From positions 1-64,000 of the forward strand of contig CBFIBS010000016.1 of NCBI GenBank assembly GCA_965660945.1: DNA of 64,000 nucleotides, in the 5' to 3' direction. The notes beneath the pieces are model-generated. The model ran no database searches and had not been told where the DNA came from. It saw only the letters and a program-made list of their open reading frames with translations. The position numbers and the translations under genes are program-made. The DNA comes from UBA7985 sp002711265. Lineage in GTDB: Bacteria > Pseudomonadota > Alphaproteobacteria > UBA7985. Of the stretch, positions 49,801-56,998 are shown piece by piece (position 1 is the first letter of the stretch; every line of letters starts with the position of its first letter).

Positions 49801-50390
49801 AGGCCCAGCGGCAGGAAGTCATGGATCGAGGCGGGGTTGAGCACCGGGATTCCCATGCCGATCAGCATGGGCTCTGACTGGTGCGCGGTTGTTGAGGACT
49901 TGGAGGTATGGTCATCGCCGAAGGCCATCACCACGCCGCCGTGCTTGGATGAGCCGGCAAGGTTGCCGTGCTTGAGCGCGTCGCCGGAGCGGTCGACACC
50001 CGGCCCCTTGCCGTACCAGAGCGAGAAAACGCCATCGTAGTCGCTCTTGTCGCCGAAGAGACCGATTTGCTGAGTGCCCCAGATGGCGGTCGCGGCGAGG
50101 TCTTCGTTCAGGCCTTCCTGGAACTTCACTTCGGCTGAATCGAGATAGCTCTTCGCGCGGTGCGCTGTCAGGTCGACGCCGCCCAGCGGCGATCCGCGAT
50201 ACCCGGAGACATAGCCGCCGGTGCGCAGGCCGACCGCGCGGTCGCGCCGGGATTGTTCGAGGGTCAGGCGGATCAGCGCCTGCGTCCCGGTCATGAACGC
50301 CGCGCCGTCTTCGAGCGCGTACTTGTCGTCTAACGTCACCGACGCCAGTCGTTCGCTCATCTCCGCCGAAAGGGGTGTGCCGTCAGCCAT
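46812..50390 (-). CDS. indolepyruvate ferredoxin oxidoreductase, fused alpha-beta
   Basis: About 1192 residues from the ATG at 50390, which has GAGGAGAGA 8 bp upstream. Single-chain version of IorA plus IorB: an N-terminal pyruvate-oxidoreductase-like domain (TGGYVSGYRGSPLGGVD), a TPP-binding domain (NMGDGTYNHSG), a 4Fe-4S ferredoxin segment (CEGCGDCGVKSNC, CNKDYSCLKGFC) and a C-terminal IorB-type domain (VTGIGGTGVTTVSALLG). It decarboxylates aryl pyruvates to acyl-CoA using ferredoxin, in amino-acid degradation. Fused forms of this size occur in proteobacteria. Confidence 0.93.
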   Translation of the reverse strand: MADGTPLSAEMSERLASVTLDDKYALEDGAAFMTGTQALIRLTLEQSRRDRAVGLRTGGYVSGYRGSPLGGVDLTAHRAKSYLDSAEVKFQEGLNEDLAATAIWGTQQIGLFGDKSDYDGVFSLWYGKGPGVDRSGDALKHGNLAGSSKHGGVVMAFGDDHTSKSSTTAHQSEPMLIGMGIPVLNPASIHDFLPLGLFGYAASRYAGTWAGLKCVTDTVESSGAVGLDFRDLAFVTPTDFDLPPEGLNIRHPDAMLAQEERLWNLKLPAFQAFTRANRINLQTHGDRTGPIRLGIVGVGKGHLETLDALRMLGISETDLEALGIGVFKIAQVWPLEPQSFTDFALRCDELLIIEEKRPLVEDQAARLIVNAMADRRPPQLVGKTDPEGQPLLPRHGEFGALDVAKAIDRRLTARSILEANPDRVGRLLPAPSIDRDNKPAPSRIPWYCAGCPHNTSTKVPEGSKAGSGIGCHTLALYIYPERTIAYTHMGAEGSPWIGMSPFVDTPHMFQNMGDGTYNHSGLLAIRAAVASGVNMTYKLLFNDAVALTGGQSHDGGLTPWAMTQQLAGEGVARIVVVADDPDKYARNTPWAKGVTIRPREEMEAVQLELREVEGVTILLYDQVCAAEKRRRRKRGKMDDPPKRLHINSAVCEGCGDCGVKSNCVAIKPIETPLGRKREIDQSVCNKDYSCLKGFCPSFVAVSGEEANQAAIKPAQTGPRPSLPEATLPAPEPAMWEGEYNMLVTGIGGTGVTTVSALLGMAAHLDGLGSALLDQTGLSQKNGAVSSHVRLLPKGGDAGASKVAPGSLDLLLGCDLVVSTAPPIMATFMEGRTKAVINDHVVPIALFTRQPDMPMQAAPLTKRIAGSIRTEDMTLVNATAIATKLLGDSIAANLFLVGVAVQLGLVPLSVTALERAIELNGVAVPFNKQALAWGRWMAIDPGMVTQMALGEDVAEPAQDEAKGALAPTRAARVEMLTAYQNRAYAARFTAAIEAFEAKLGQTLEGAAVERLVASAEAALHRAMAYKDEYEVARLYTDGTYQAELKAKFGDKFDLTFHLSPPLIAGTDPNTGEPRKIAFSGRWILPLLSVLKGFKGLRGSAFDLFGRTEERRSERAFIATVEGIMERVAAKAGPENLVAALALIDSTLHVRGFGPVKARNLAEFEAKLTELERGLDGTDPEAQTPAPVAKAAAS

Positions 50391-50426
50391 CTGCAGTCTC
50401 TCCTCAGCGGTCAAGACTGCCCGAGA

Positions 50427-51377
50427 TCAGGCTGTCAGTCCATAGGCCCGGCTTGCCGCACCCACGCGGATTTCAGATTGTTCGTCTTCGCTCAGTTCGC
50501 CGATCCAATTGTTCCAGATATCAACGATTTCCGCGTAAGATTTGTAAAGCTTATCAACCGGGAAGTTGCTGCCCAGCATCACCCGCTCCGGGCCGAAGGC
50601 ATCTAGGATGGTCTGGAAGATCACCCGGCAGTTCTGGGCGTCCCAAGCTGGGTGGTACATGCCCAGCCCCGAAATCTTGATCGAAACGTTGGGCAGGCGC
50701 GAAAGCTTCCAGACGCCCTCGGCCCAGTGCGCCAGCGAAGGTTCGGCGGCGGGAATGGCGTTGTTGCGATAGGCCTCGAGCAGGAAATATGGCCCCGCGC
50801 AGTGATCGACGATGACCTGTGTGGTGTCGTGGCGGCTGATGAGGGCAACCGCGTCATCGACCTGATCGGGATAGAGCTGCAGGTCGAAACTTGCCCCGAT
50901 TGTCCCAAGCCGGCCGAAGTTATCCTGCCAGTCCCGATTCTGCATCAGCTCCGTTGGAACGAAAGAAAGCGCTGGCGCCGTGACCGTCCGTGCGACGATG
51001 TGCCGGACCCCGGCAAAGCCCTGGACGGCCGCATGGGCCTCAAGCACCCCCTGGGCGTCGTCACGGAGCATATTAACGAAGCCGACCCACTTACCCGGCT
51101 GACCCGGTCCCGGTTCGCGCGCGGCCTGCTCAGCGATCCAGCGGCTCTCACTGACAGGGTCGGGGAGGGCGCCGTCAGCCTGCACGTGCACGCTAGCGAC
51201 CAGCCCGCAGGCTGAAGCTTCGGCCCAGAATTCTTCCTTGGTGTAGTCGCGCTGAATCGGCGTCGGATCGCCGAAGGGCTTGGGTGAGCCGATGTCCCGC
51301 AGCCAGCCATACTCCAGCGTTTGAGGCTCCCACAAGTGGTGGTGGGCGTCGATGAAGGCGGTGGGTGGTGCAGTCAT
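50427..51377 (-). CDS. amidohydrolase-family (TIM barrel) enzyme
   Basis: 316 residues. FIDAHHHLWEPQ is the N-terminal metal-binding motif; DHCAGPY, SIKISGLGMY and MLGSNFPVDK follow the amidohydrolase 2 pattern of fuconolactonase and 2-pyrone-4,6-dicarboxylate hydrolase-type lactonases. AAGGAATG lies upstream. The gene is 36 bp upstream of the indolepyruvate oxidoreductase on the same strand and may be in one operon; a lactone substrate is expected but unidentified. Confidence 0.85.
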   Translation of the reverse strand: MTAPPTAFIDAHHHLWEPQTLEYGWLRDIGSPKPFGDPTPIQRDYTKEEFWAEASACGLVASVHVQADGALPDPVSESRWIAEQAAREPGPGQPGKWVGFVNMLRDDAQGVLEAHAAVQGFAGVRHIVARTVTAPALSFVPTELMQNRDWQDNFGRLGTIGASFDLQLYPDQVDDAVALISRHDTTQVIVDHCAGPYFLLEAYRNNAIPAAEPSLAHWAEGVWKLSRLPNVSIKISGLGMYHPAWDAQNCRVIFQTILDAFGPERVMLGSNFPVDKLYKSYAEIVDIWNNWIGELSEDEQSEIRVGAASRAYGLTA

Positions 51378-51514
51378 GGGTCGATCATTCCTTGGGTGCA
51401 GCCTTGCAGGCGCGTCTCTTGTCAGAGTTCAGACACCTTTGTAGAGATGGAAGTCAAGGTGAGACGGACGTTTTACCTTAAAGAAGTGTCCACAGAGGCA
51501 AGGGGTTGCATCCC

Positions 51515-52141
51515 ATGGTTCGGATTTACGGCGATTGCCTGTCGGGCAACTGTTACAAGCTCAAACTCGTCCTCGAGCTTTTGGGCACGCCGCACGTCTG
51601 GAAATTCACCACGTGGAAAAACGGCGGCACCCGCTCGGATGCCTTCCGCGCCATCAACCCGGCGGGCAAGGTTCCCGTGCTGGAGACGTCCAAGGGTGAG
51701 ATGATCCCGGAAAGCGGTGCAGCGCTCTACTACCTCGCCCGCGACAGTCACCTCTGGCCCCAGCGCGAGGTCGATCGGGCGCAGGTGCTGCGCTGGATGT
51801 TCTTCGAGCAGTACAGCCACGAGCCGAATATCGCAGTGTCGCATTCGATCCGTACCGGTATCTATTCGCTGGACAATGCCGAAGAGCGGCTTGCCGCGCT
51901 CAAGCCCAAGGGCGAAGAAGCGCTGGCAACCATGGAGCAGCACCTCGCCAGCAACGACTGGCTCGTTGCCGGCGCGCCGACGATCGCCGACATCGCGCTC
52001 TATCCCTACACCTCAAAGGCGGCCGTCGCCGGCTTCGAGCTGGAGGCCTACCCGGCGGTCGTCGCCTGGCTGGCCCGGGTCGAGCGGCTGCTCGGGTTCA
52101 TCTCCTTTGATGAGGCTATCGCCCAGACGACCCCGGCGTGA
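51515..52141 (+). CDS. glutathione S-transferase family protein
   Basis: 208 residues from the ATG at 51515 (MVRIYGDCLSGNCYKLK) with AAGGGG 10 bp upstream; a TTG 3 codons earlier is also in frame. Thioredoxin-like N-terminal domain with INPAGKVPVLET and PESGAALYYL, the glutathione-binding elements, then an all-helical C-terminal domain (PTIADIALYPYTSKAA). Typical proteobacterial GST with no diagnostic feature for one substrate. Confidence 0.9.
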   Translation: MVRIYGDCLSGNCYKLKLVLELLGTPHVWKFTTWKNGGTRSDAFRAINPAGKVPVLETSKGEMIPESGAALYYLARDSHLWPQREVDRAQVLRWMFFEQYSHEPNIAVSHSIRTGIYSLDNAEERLAALKPKGEEALATMEQHLASNDWLVAGAPTIADIALYPYTSKAAVAGFELEAYPAVVAWLARVERLLGFISFDEAIAQTTPA

Positions 52142-52218
52142 TATCGCTGGTGCACGGCTGAGGGTTCGAACCCCCGGCGAGCCGTCAGGGACTATTCAGC
52201 GATCAGGGAGACTGCGCC

Positions 52219-52926
52219 ATGACACCCCATATCGAAGCCGCCGCAGGCGACTACGCCGAAGACATCCTGCTTCCCGGTGATCCGGCACGCGCCGAGTGGA
52301 TTGCTGAAACGTTCCTCTCGGACGTGCGGGTCGTCAACCGGGTGCGGGGCGCGATCGGGCTGACCGGGACATTTCAGGGGCGAGCGGTCTCAGTGCAGGC
52401 GACGGGTATGGGCATGCCTTCGGCCGCCATTTATGTCAACGAACTGCTGATGGAATACGGGGTCAAGCGCATGATCCGCGTCGGTACCTGCGGCGGGCTG
52501 AATGCGGACTACAAGGTTCGCGACATGGTTCTGGCGCAAGCTGCATCGACCAATTCCAATCAAAACGGGTCGCTGTTTGCGCCCTATCAGTATGCCTCAA
52601 TCGCTGACTTTGGCCTGCTGAGCACAGCCGCAGGTCTGGCGGAAAAGGCCGGGCTGCGTACCGTGGTTGGCGGCATCGTCACCGATGATAATTTCTACGA
52701 CCCGATGGGCGGTGCGCCCTACGAAGTGCTGAAGAAGCACGGGACCGTCGCTGTGGAAATGGAGACAGCGGCTGTCTACACCATCGCCGCGCGCTATGGC
52801 GCCAAGGCGCTGACCATTGCAACGATTTCAGACTGTCTGATCACCAACGAGCAACTGTCGCCCGAAGCCCGGCAGGAGAGCCTTGTCGAGATGGTGCAAC
52901 TCGCGCTCGATACCTTTGCCGCCTGA
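52219..52926 (+). CDS. deoD: purine-nucleoside phosphorylase, DeoD-type
   Basis: 235 residues. Hexameric phosphorolysis of purine nucleosides to base and ribose 1-phosphate. Family motifs: TPHIEAAAGDYAEDILLPGDP (phosphate/ribose region), ATGMGMPSAAIYVNEL, RVGTCGGL, VAVEMETAAVY (substrate-binding) and TIATISDCL with the catalytic Asp. Slightly different from enterobacterial DeoD but the same class. The following HDAC-like gene begins 33 bp after its stop. Confidence 0.92.
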   Translation: MTPHIEAAAGDYAEDILLPGDPARAEWIAETFLSDVRVVNRVRGAIGLTGTFQGRAVSVQATGMGMPSAAIYVNELLMEYGVKRMIRVGTCGGLNADYKVRDMVLAQAASTNSNQNGSLFAPYQYASIADFGLLSTAAGLAEKAGLRTVVGGIVTDDNFYDPMGGAPYEVLKKHGTVAVEMETAAVYTIAARYGAKALTIATISDCLITNEQLSPEARQESLVEMVQLALDTFAA

Positions 52927-52959
52927 TTGTTGTTGGCTTCGAGCGGTCTAGACCCGCCT

Positions 52960-53880
52960 ATGAACGCAGCACTGCCGCTGGTCTATGCCAGCACCTATCA
53001 GGCCAGCATTCCGAGCGATCACCGCTTTCCCATGGGCAAGTACGGCGCGGTCCATGCGCTGGTCTCGCAACGGCCCTGGTTCGCCCAAGCCGTGCTGCAT
53101 CAGGCCATTCCCGCAACGGTGCAGCAAGCCAGTCTGGCCCACGACCCCGACTACGTGCGGCGGGTCGCCCAGGGCCAGTTGACGCCCGGCGAAGTCCGCG
53201 TCATCGGCTTACCGCAGAACCAGACGGTGCGCGAACGCTCGTTTGCCTCGGCAGGGGGGAGCCTGCTGGCTTGCCGTCTGGCGTTGCAGACGGGGTGGGC
53301 GGGCTCGCTCGCCGGGGGCTCTCACCACGCCGGTCCGAGTGGCGGGCGCGGGTTTTGCGTCATGAATGATGTCGGCATCGCTCTGTCGTGGCTGCTCGCC
53401 GATGAAACCCTGAGCCGGGCACTGGTGCTCGATCTCGACGTGCATCAGGGCGACGGCACGGCGGAAATCTTTGCCGATGAGCCGCGGGTCGATACCATCA
53501 GTCTGCACTGCGAGGATAACTTTCCGTTTCGCAAGGCGCGCTCCGACGTTGATGTCGGCCTGCCTGCTGGGACAGGCGACAGCGGCTACCTGCAGGCGCT
53601 GGATGGGCTGCTGACGGATATCACCGGCCGGGCCGAGGCCTGTGATCTCATCGTGCTCAATGCGGGTGTCGACCCCCATGCAGATGACCGTCTTGGGCGG
53701 CTGGCCTTGAGCGAGGATGGGCTGGCGCAGCGCGATCTGATGGTTTTCGACTGGGCGCGGGTTCTGGCCAAGCCGCTTTGCGTTGTCATGGGCGGGGGCT
53801 ACGATCACCGCATCGACGTCATTGCCGAACGCCACGCTCGGGTTTACGACCGTCTCTTCCAGACCGCCAGCAGAGGTTAG
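52960..53880 (+). CDS. histone deacetylase-family zinc hydrolase
   Basis: 306 residues from the ATG at 52960; an upstream TTG at 52927 is in frame but has no support. The zinc/catalytic motifs GGSHHAGPSGGRGFCVMND and LDLDVHQGDGTAEI, plus DPHADDRLG and VMGGGYDH, define the class-IV/acetoin-utilisation type arginase-like fold. Bacterial members deacetylate polyamines or small acetyl compounds. The start lies 33 bp after deoD, and the gene is followed closely by the carbonic-anhydrase-like gene. Substrate unknown. Confidence 0.88.
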   Translation: MNAALPLVYASTYQASIPSDHRFPMGKYGAVHALVSQRPWFAQAVLHQAIPATVQQASLAHDPDYVRRVAQGQLTPGEVRVIGLPQNQTVRERSFASAGGSLLACRLALQTGWAGSLAGGSHHAGPSGGRGFCVMNDVGIALSWLLADETLSRALVLDLDVHQGDGTAEIFADEPRVDTISLHCEDNFPFRKARSDVDVGLPAGTGDSGYLQALDGLLTDITGRAEACDLIVLNAGVDPHADDRLGRLALSEDGLAQRDLMVFDWARVLAKPLCVVMGGGYDHRIDVIAERHARVYDRLFQTASRG

Positions 53881-53883
53881 CCC

Positions 53884-54408
53884 ATGCCCCGCATTTTCGA
53901 GTTCGAAGGCATCAAGCCGCAGATTGACCCCAGCGCCTACATCGCCCCGGGGGCCGTGATCATTGGCAACGTGCGAATCGCCGCCGGTGCATCAGTGTGG
54001 TTCAATGCGGTCCTTCGCGGTGATAACGAAATCATCGACATCGGCGAGAATTCCAACGTGCAGGACGGCGCGGTGATTCACACCGATATCGGTTATCCGG
54101 TGAAAATCGAGGCTAATGTCACCGTCGGCCATACCGTCATTCTCCATGGCTGCCACCTCGAAGCAGGCTGTCTGATCGGGATGGGAGCGACCGTGCTCAA
54201 CGGTGCCGTGATCTCCGAAGGCTCGCTGGTCGGCGCCGGCGCGCTGGTCACCGAAGGCAAGACCTTTGAACCCGGTCAGCTGATTGTCGGCAGTCCGGCG
54301 CGCGCCATCAGAGCCCTCGATGAGGGTGGCAAGGCGATCACCGCCGGGGGCAGCCGCTTTTACACGGCAAACAGCCAGCGCTTTGCCAAGTCCCTGAAAC
54401 CGGTCTAA
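53884..54408 (+). CDS. gamma-carbonic anhydrase-like hexapeptide protein
   Basis: 174 residues of left-handed beta-helix repeats (SAYIAPGAVIIGNVRIAAGA, VWFNAVLRGDNE, DGAVIHTD, VGHTVILHGC) with three metal-ligand histidines in IHTD and GHTVILHG. Family members include YrdA/PaaY-type enzymes; hydratase activity is not guaranteed. Starts 3 bp after the HDAC-like stop, so the genes are co-transcribed. Confidence 0.9.
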   Translation: MPRIFEFEGIKPQIDPSAYIAPGAVIIGNVRIAAGASVWFNAVLRGDNEIIDIGENSNVQDGAVIHTDIGYPVKIEANVTVGHTVILHGCHLEAGCLIGMGATVLNGAVISEGSLVGAGALVTEGKTFEPGQLIVGSPARAIRALDEGGKAITAGGSRFYTANSQRFAKSLKPV

Positions 54409-54459
54409 CTCAGAGCACAGCACAATCGCCGCACCGGCAGCATCGATAGGAACATCAAC

Positions 54460-55338
54460 ATGGCAAAAGTCGCCTTCCTCGGCCTCGGGGTCATGGGCTA
54501 CCCCATGGCGGGTCATCTGGTCAGCGCAGGCCACAGCGTCACCGTCTATAACCGCAGTGGCGCTAAGGCCGCCGCCTGGTCTGAGCAGCACCAAGGCCCC
54601 AACCAGCTGACCCCGCGCGAGGCAGCGGCGGGGCAGGCCATTGTCTTTGCCTGCGTGGGCAACGACGACGACCTTCGCTCGGTCTGTCTGGGAGAGGAAG
54701 GTGCATTCGCCGGTATGGACGAAGGCGCGCTGTTCGTCGATCACACCACCGTGTCGCCGACCGTGACCCGGGAGCTGGCCGCCGTCGCCGCGGCGCAGGG
54801 GCTGCGCTATGTGGACGCCCCGATCTCCGGCGGGCAGGCGGGCGCTGAAAACGGTATTCTAACCGTCATGTGTGGCGGCGCTCAGGCCGACTTCGATGAG
54901 GCGTTTCCGGTCATCGATGCCTACGCCCGGAAGTGCATGCTGATCGGACCGGTGGGCGCAGGGCAGCAGACCAAGATGCTCAACCAGATTTGCATCGCCG
55001 GTCTGGTGCAGGGGCTGTCCGAGGCGGTTGCGCTGGGGCAGGCCCTTGAGCTGGATATGAAAGCGGTGCTCGATGTCATCTCTGGTGGTGCCGCGCAGAG
55101 TTGGCAGATGGAGAACCGCGGCAAGACCATGGTCGCCGATGAGTTCGAGTTCGGGTTCGCTGTGGACTGGATGCGCAAGGATCTGGGCATCTGTCTGGAT
55201 GAAGCCCGGGCCAACGGCATGACCTTGCCAGTTACGGCCTTGGTCGACCAGTTCTATGGCGACGTGCAGAAGATGGGCGGAGGGCGCTGGGATACCTCCA
55301 GCCTGCTGCGGCGCCTGACCAAGACGCTAAAAGTCTGA
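54460..55338 (+). CDS. 3-hydroxyisobutyrate dehydrogenase-family enzyme
   Basis: 292 residues. FLGLGVMGYPMAGHLVSAGHSV (NAD site), DAPISGGQAGAENG (substrate loop) and the catalytic lysine in TKMLNQICIAG. Third member of the beta-hydroxyacid dehydrogenase superfamily in this window, after those at 1 and 42.6 kb; they are distinct. Lies 51 bp after the carbonic-anhydrase-like gene. Substrate unknown. Confidence 0.88.
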   Translation: MAKVAFLGLGVMGYPMAGHLVSAGHSVTVYNRSGAKAAAWSEQHQGPNQLTPREAAAGQAIVFACVGNDDDLRSVCLGEEGAFAGMDEGALFVDHTTVSPTVTRELAAVAAAQGLRYVDAPISGGQAGAENGILTVMCGGAQADFDEAFPVIDAYARKCMLIGPVGAGQQTKMLNQICIAGLVQGLSEAVALGQALELDMKAVLDVISGGAAQSWQMENRGKTMVADEFEFGFAVDWMRKDLGICLDEARANGMTLPVTALVDQFYGDVQKMGGGRWDTSSLLRRLTKTLKV

Positions 55339-55340
55339 CC

Positions 55341-55841
55341 ATGTTCTCTTTACCACCTCTGTTTCAGAGCCTGAGGTTCGCTTTGATCGCGGCACTGGTG
55401 ACGCTGGTCTTGGGTTTACCACTCACAGCCTGGTCATCGGGCACTGGCAAGAGCCAAGGCAGCGGTGCCCAATGGCTGCGGATGACACACGCTGATTTTC
55501 AGGAATTCTTTCACGAAAACCCGCAAGGTTTGACACTGGTGTTTTCTGCAGCCGACGGCAGCCCCCTTGGGCGTGAGTACCATGCCCCTGACCTCAGTGT
55601 TTTCCTCGAATACGGCAACGATAGCGAGCGGATCCGGGGTCAGTTGAGCTACGCTCCGGGCAATCAGTTCTGTTACCGCTATCCGGCCTACCTCGATGAG
55701 TTTTGTTGGATATACTTCCAGTCAGAACAAGGCTTTATGGAAGAAAGTACGAATTCAGATGAAATCGACTACTTCCAGATCATTCCAGGGAACCAGTTTG
55801 AGGAGCAATGGGGCAGCAATTGGGCCCAACGCTTTGATTAG
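55341..55841 (+). CDS. secreted or membrane-anchored protein of unknown function
   Basis: 166 residues, starting 2 bp after the dehydrogenase. N-terminal hydrophobic segment (LIAALVTLVLGLPLTAWS) is a signal peptide or anchor. The mature part contains GRLSYAPGNQ-type strand and FCYRYPAYLDEFCWIYF, a Cys/Tyr/Trp pattern seen in several small alphaproteobacterial secreted proteins; family not certain. Base use and start are ordinary. Confidence 0.55.
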   Translation: MFSLPPLFQSLRFALIAALVTLVLGLPLTAWSSGTGKSQGSGAQWLRMTHADFQEFFHENPQGLTLVFSAADGSPLGREYHAPDLSVFLEYGNDSERIRGQLSYAPGNQFCYRYPAYLDEFCWIYFQSEQGFMEESTNSDEIDYFQIIPGNQFEEQWGSNWAQRFD

Positions 55842-55938
55842 GCGCGAGGAATTTCCTAGTCGGCGCGCATTCCCGGTTATCGGGCGCTGTGATAGTATTT
55901 TGTGACATTCTCCGATTAACGGTGCGGTTTTCCGACAT

Positions 55939-56808
55939 ATGCCTTCGCTGACAACTGATAAATATATCGCGGTTAATCAAGCTGTTCGTCGGGTTAGGTC
56001 ATTTGCTCAGCGTATAATGTCAGCGGCCTTCTGGGCGGCGCTTTTCGCTACTATTATCGGTTTTTCGTCTGCTCAGGCTCAGCAGCAGCCCTTGTTTCGA
56101 TCCAGCGTGACCTCGCAGGCCATCGAAAGCATATACAGCGTGCCCTTCGAGGCCTTTGCTGGGCAATGGTTGGGCGGGGTGGGAACTGGGCCGGTTGATC
56201 CGCGTTCTCTCGAGGTTTTGCAGAGCTTCGGTTTTCGAGGCTGGCTCGGCGCGCGCAACCATCGCGCCTTCGCCATCGGAACCCCTAAATCGTGTCCATA
56301 CAGCTGGCGTTCGTCGGGTTATCCCAACCGGGAGATGGCTGTAGAGGCTGCGTTGGCTCCCTGTGTCCGAGGAGCGCTTGAATTCAACGCGCATCAGCCT
56401 GAGCAGTGCGGTTGCCGGATCGCGATGGTCGATGATCAGCTCTACGTTGATCCGGCGGACCTTGCAGTTCCGCGGATTATTCCGGCGCTATGGGACTTTG
56501 GTTCCGGTAATCTGATTGTCGGTGTTGTGCAGTATGACCGCCTGTTCGGTCAGAACAACGCAGTGGAGTTTCGAGACAACCAGGGCGAATTGCGCTGTCA
56601 GGGTACGTTTTCAGCCTCAATGGCGCTTGTCGATAACCGGTTCAAGCTGAACTGTGACTTCGCCGACGGTGTACTGCGAGGCAGCCTCCGTCTTCGCAAC
56701 CTTCAGAGCTTTAATCCGCACGGAGAGACGGTCGTGCGGGATGCTGACAACCGACGCATCCGCTTCGTCGTGGCCCAAGCCGTTGGCGACTATCTGCAGG
56801 CACAATAG
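55939..56808 (+). CDS. secreted protein of unknown function
   Basis: 289 residues as written; an internal ATG at 56017 gives a shorter signal peptide (MSAAFWAALFATIIGFSSAQA). Neither start has a clear ribosome site. The mature part has cysteines in KSCPY, APCVRG, QCGCRI, RCQGT and NCDFAD. The segment RNHRAFAIGTPKSCPYSW suggests an enzyme-inhibitor or DUF4189-like domain but I cannot name it. AT-rich leader (TGATAGTATTTTGTGAC) may hold the promoter. Confidence 0.55.
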   Translation: MPSLTTDKYIAVNQAVRRVRSFAQRIMSAAFWAALFATIIGFSSAQAQQQPLFRSSVTSQAIESIYSVPFEAFAGQWLGGVGTGPVDPRSLEVLQSFGFRGWLGARNHRAFAIGTPKSCPYSWRSSGYPNREMAVEAALAPCVRGALEFNAHQPEQCGCRIAMVDDQLYVDPADLAVPRIIPALWDFGSGNLIVGVVQYDRLFGQNNAVEFRDNQGELRCQGTFSASMALVDNRFKLNCDFADGVLRGSLRLRNLQSFNPHGETVVRDADNRRIRFVVAQAVGDYLQAQ

Positions 56809-56998
56809 GGCAGGTAGCAGCCTGGCTACTCTGTGGCACTCACCGTTACCGGGATCAGCCTTGCACCAGATGGTCTGCTGGTCGGGTTGATCTTCCTCAG
56901 TCGATCCCGCAAAAGCATCGCGATTGCGCGCGCGCCCTTGCATCCCCACCTGAAGCGCGACGCTGGTTGCACCCGTTGCAGAAGAGAAGGATCCCAGG

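Noticed and set aside
52154..52190. tRNA-like fragment GGGTTCGAACCCCC and ACGGCT/AGCCGT stem after the GST gene
   Set aside because: The T-arm-like part pairs only three bases, and no acceptor, D or anticodon arms are present. It is just a GC hairpin without a T-run.
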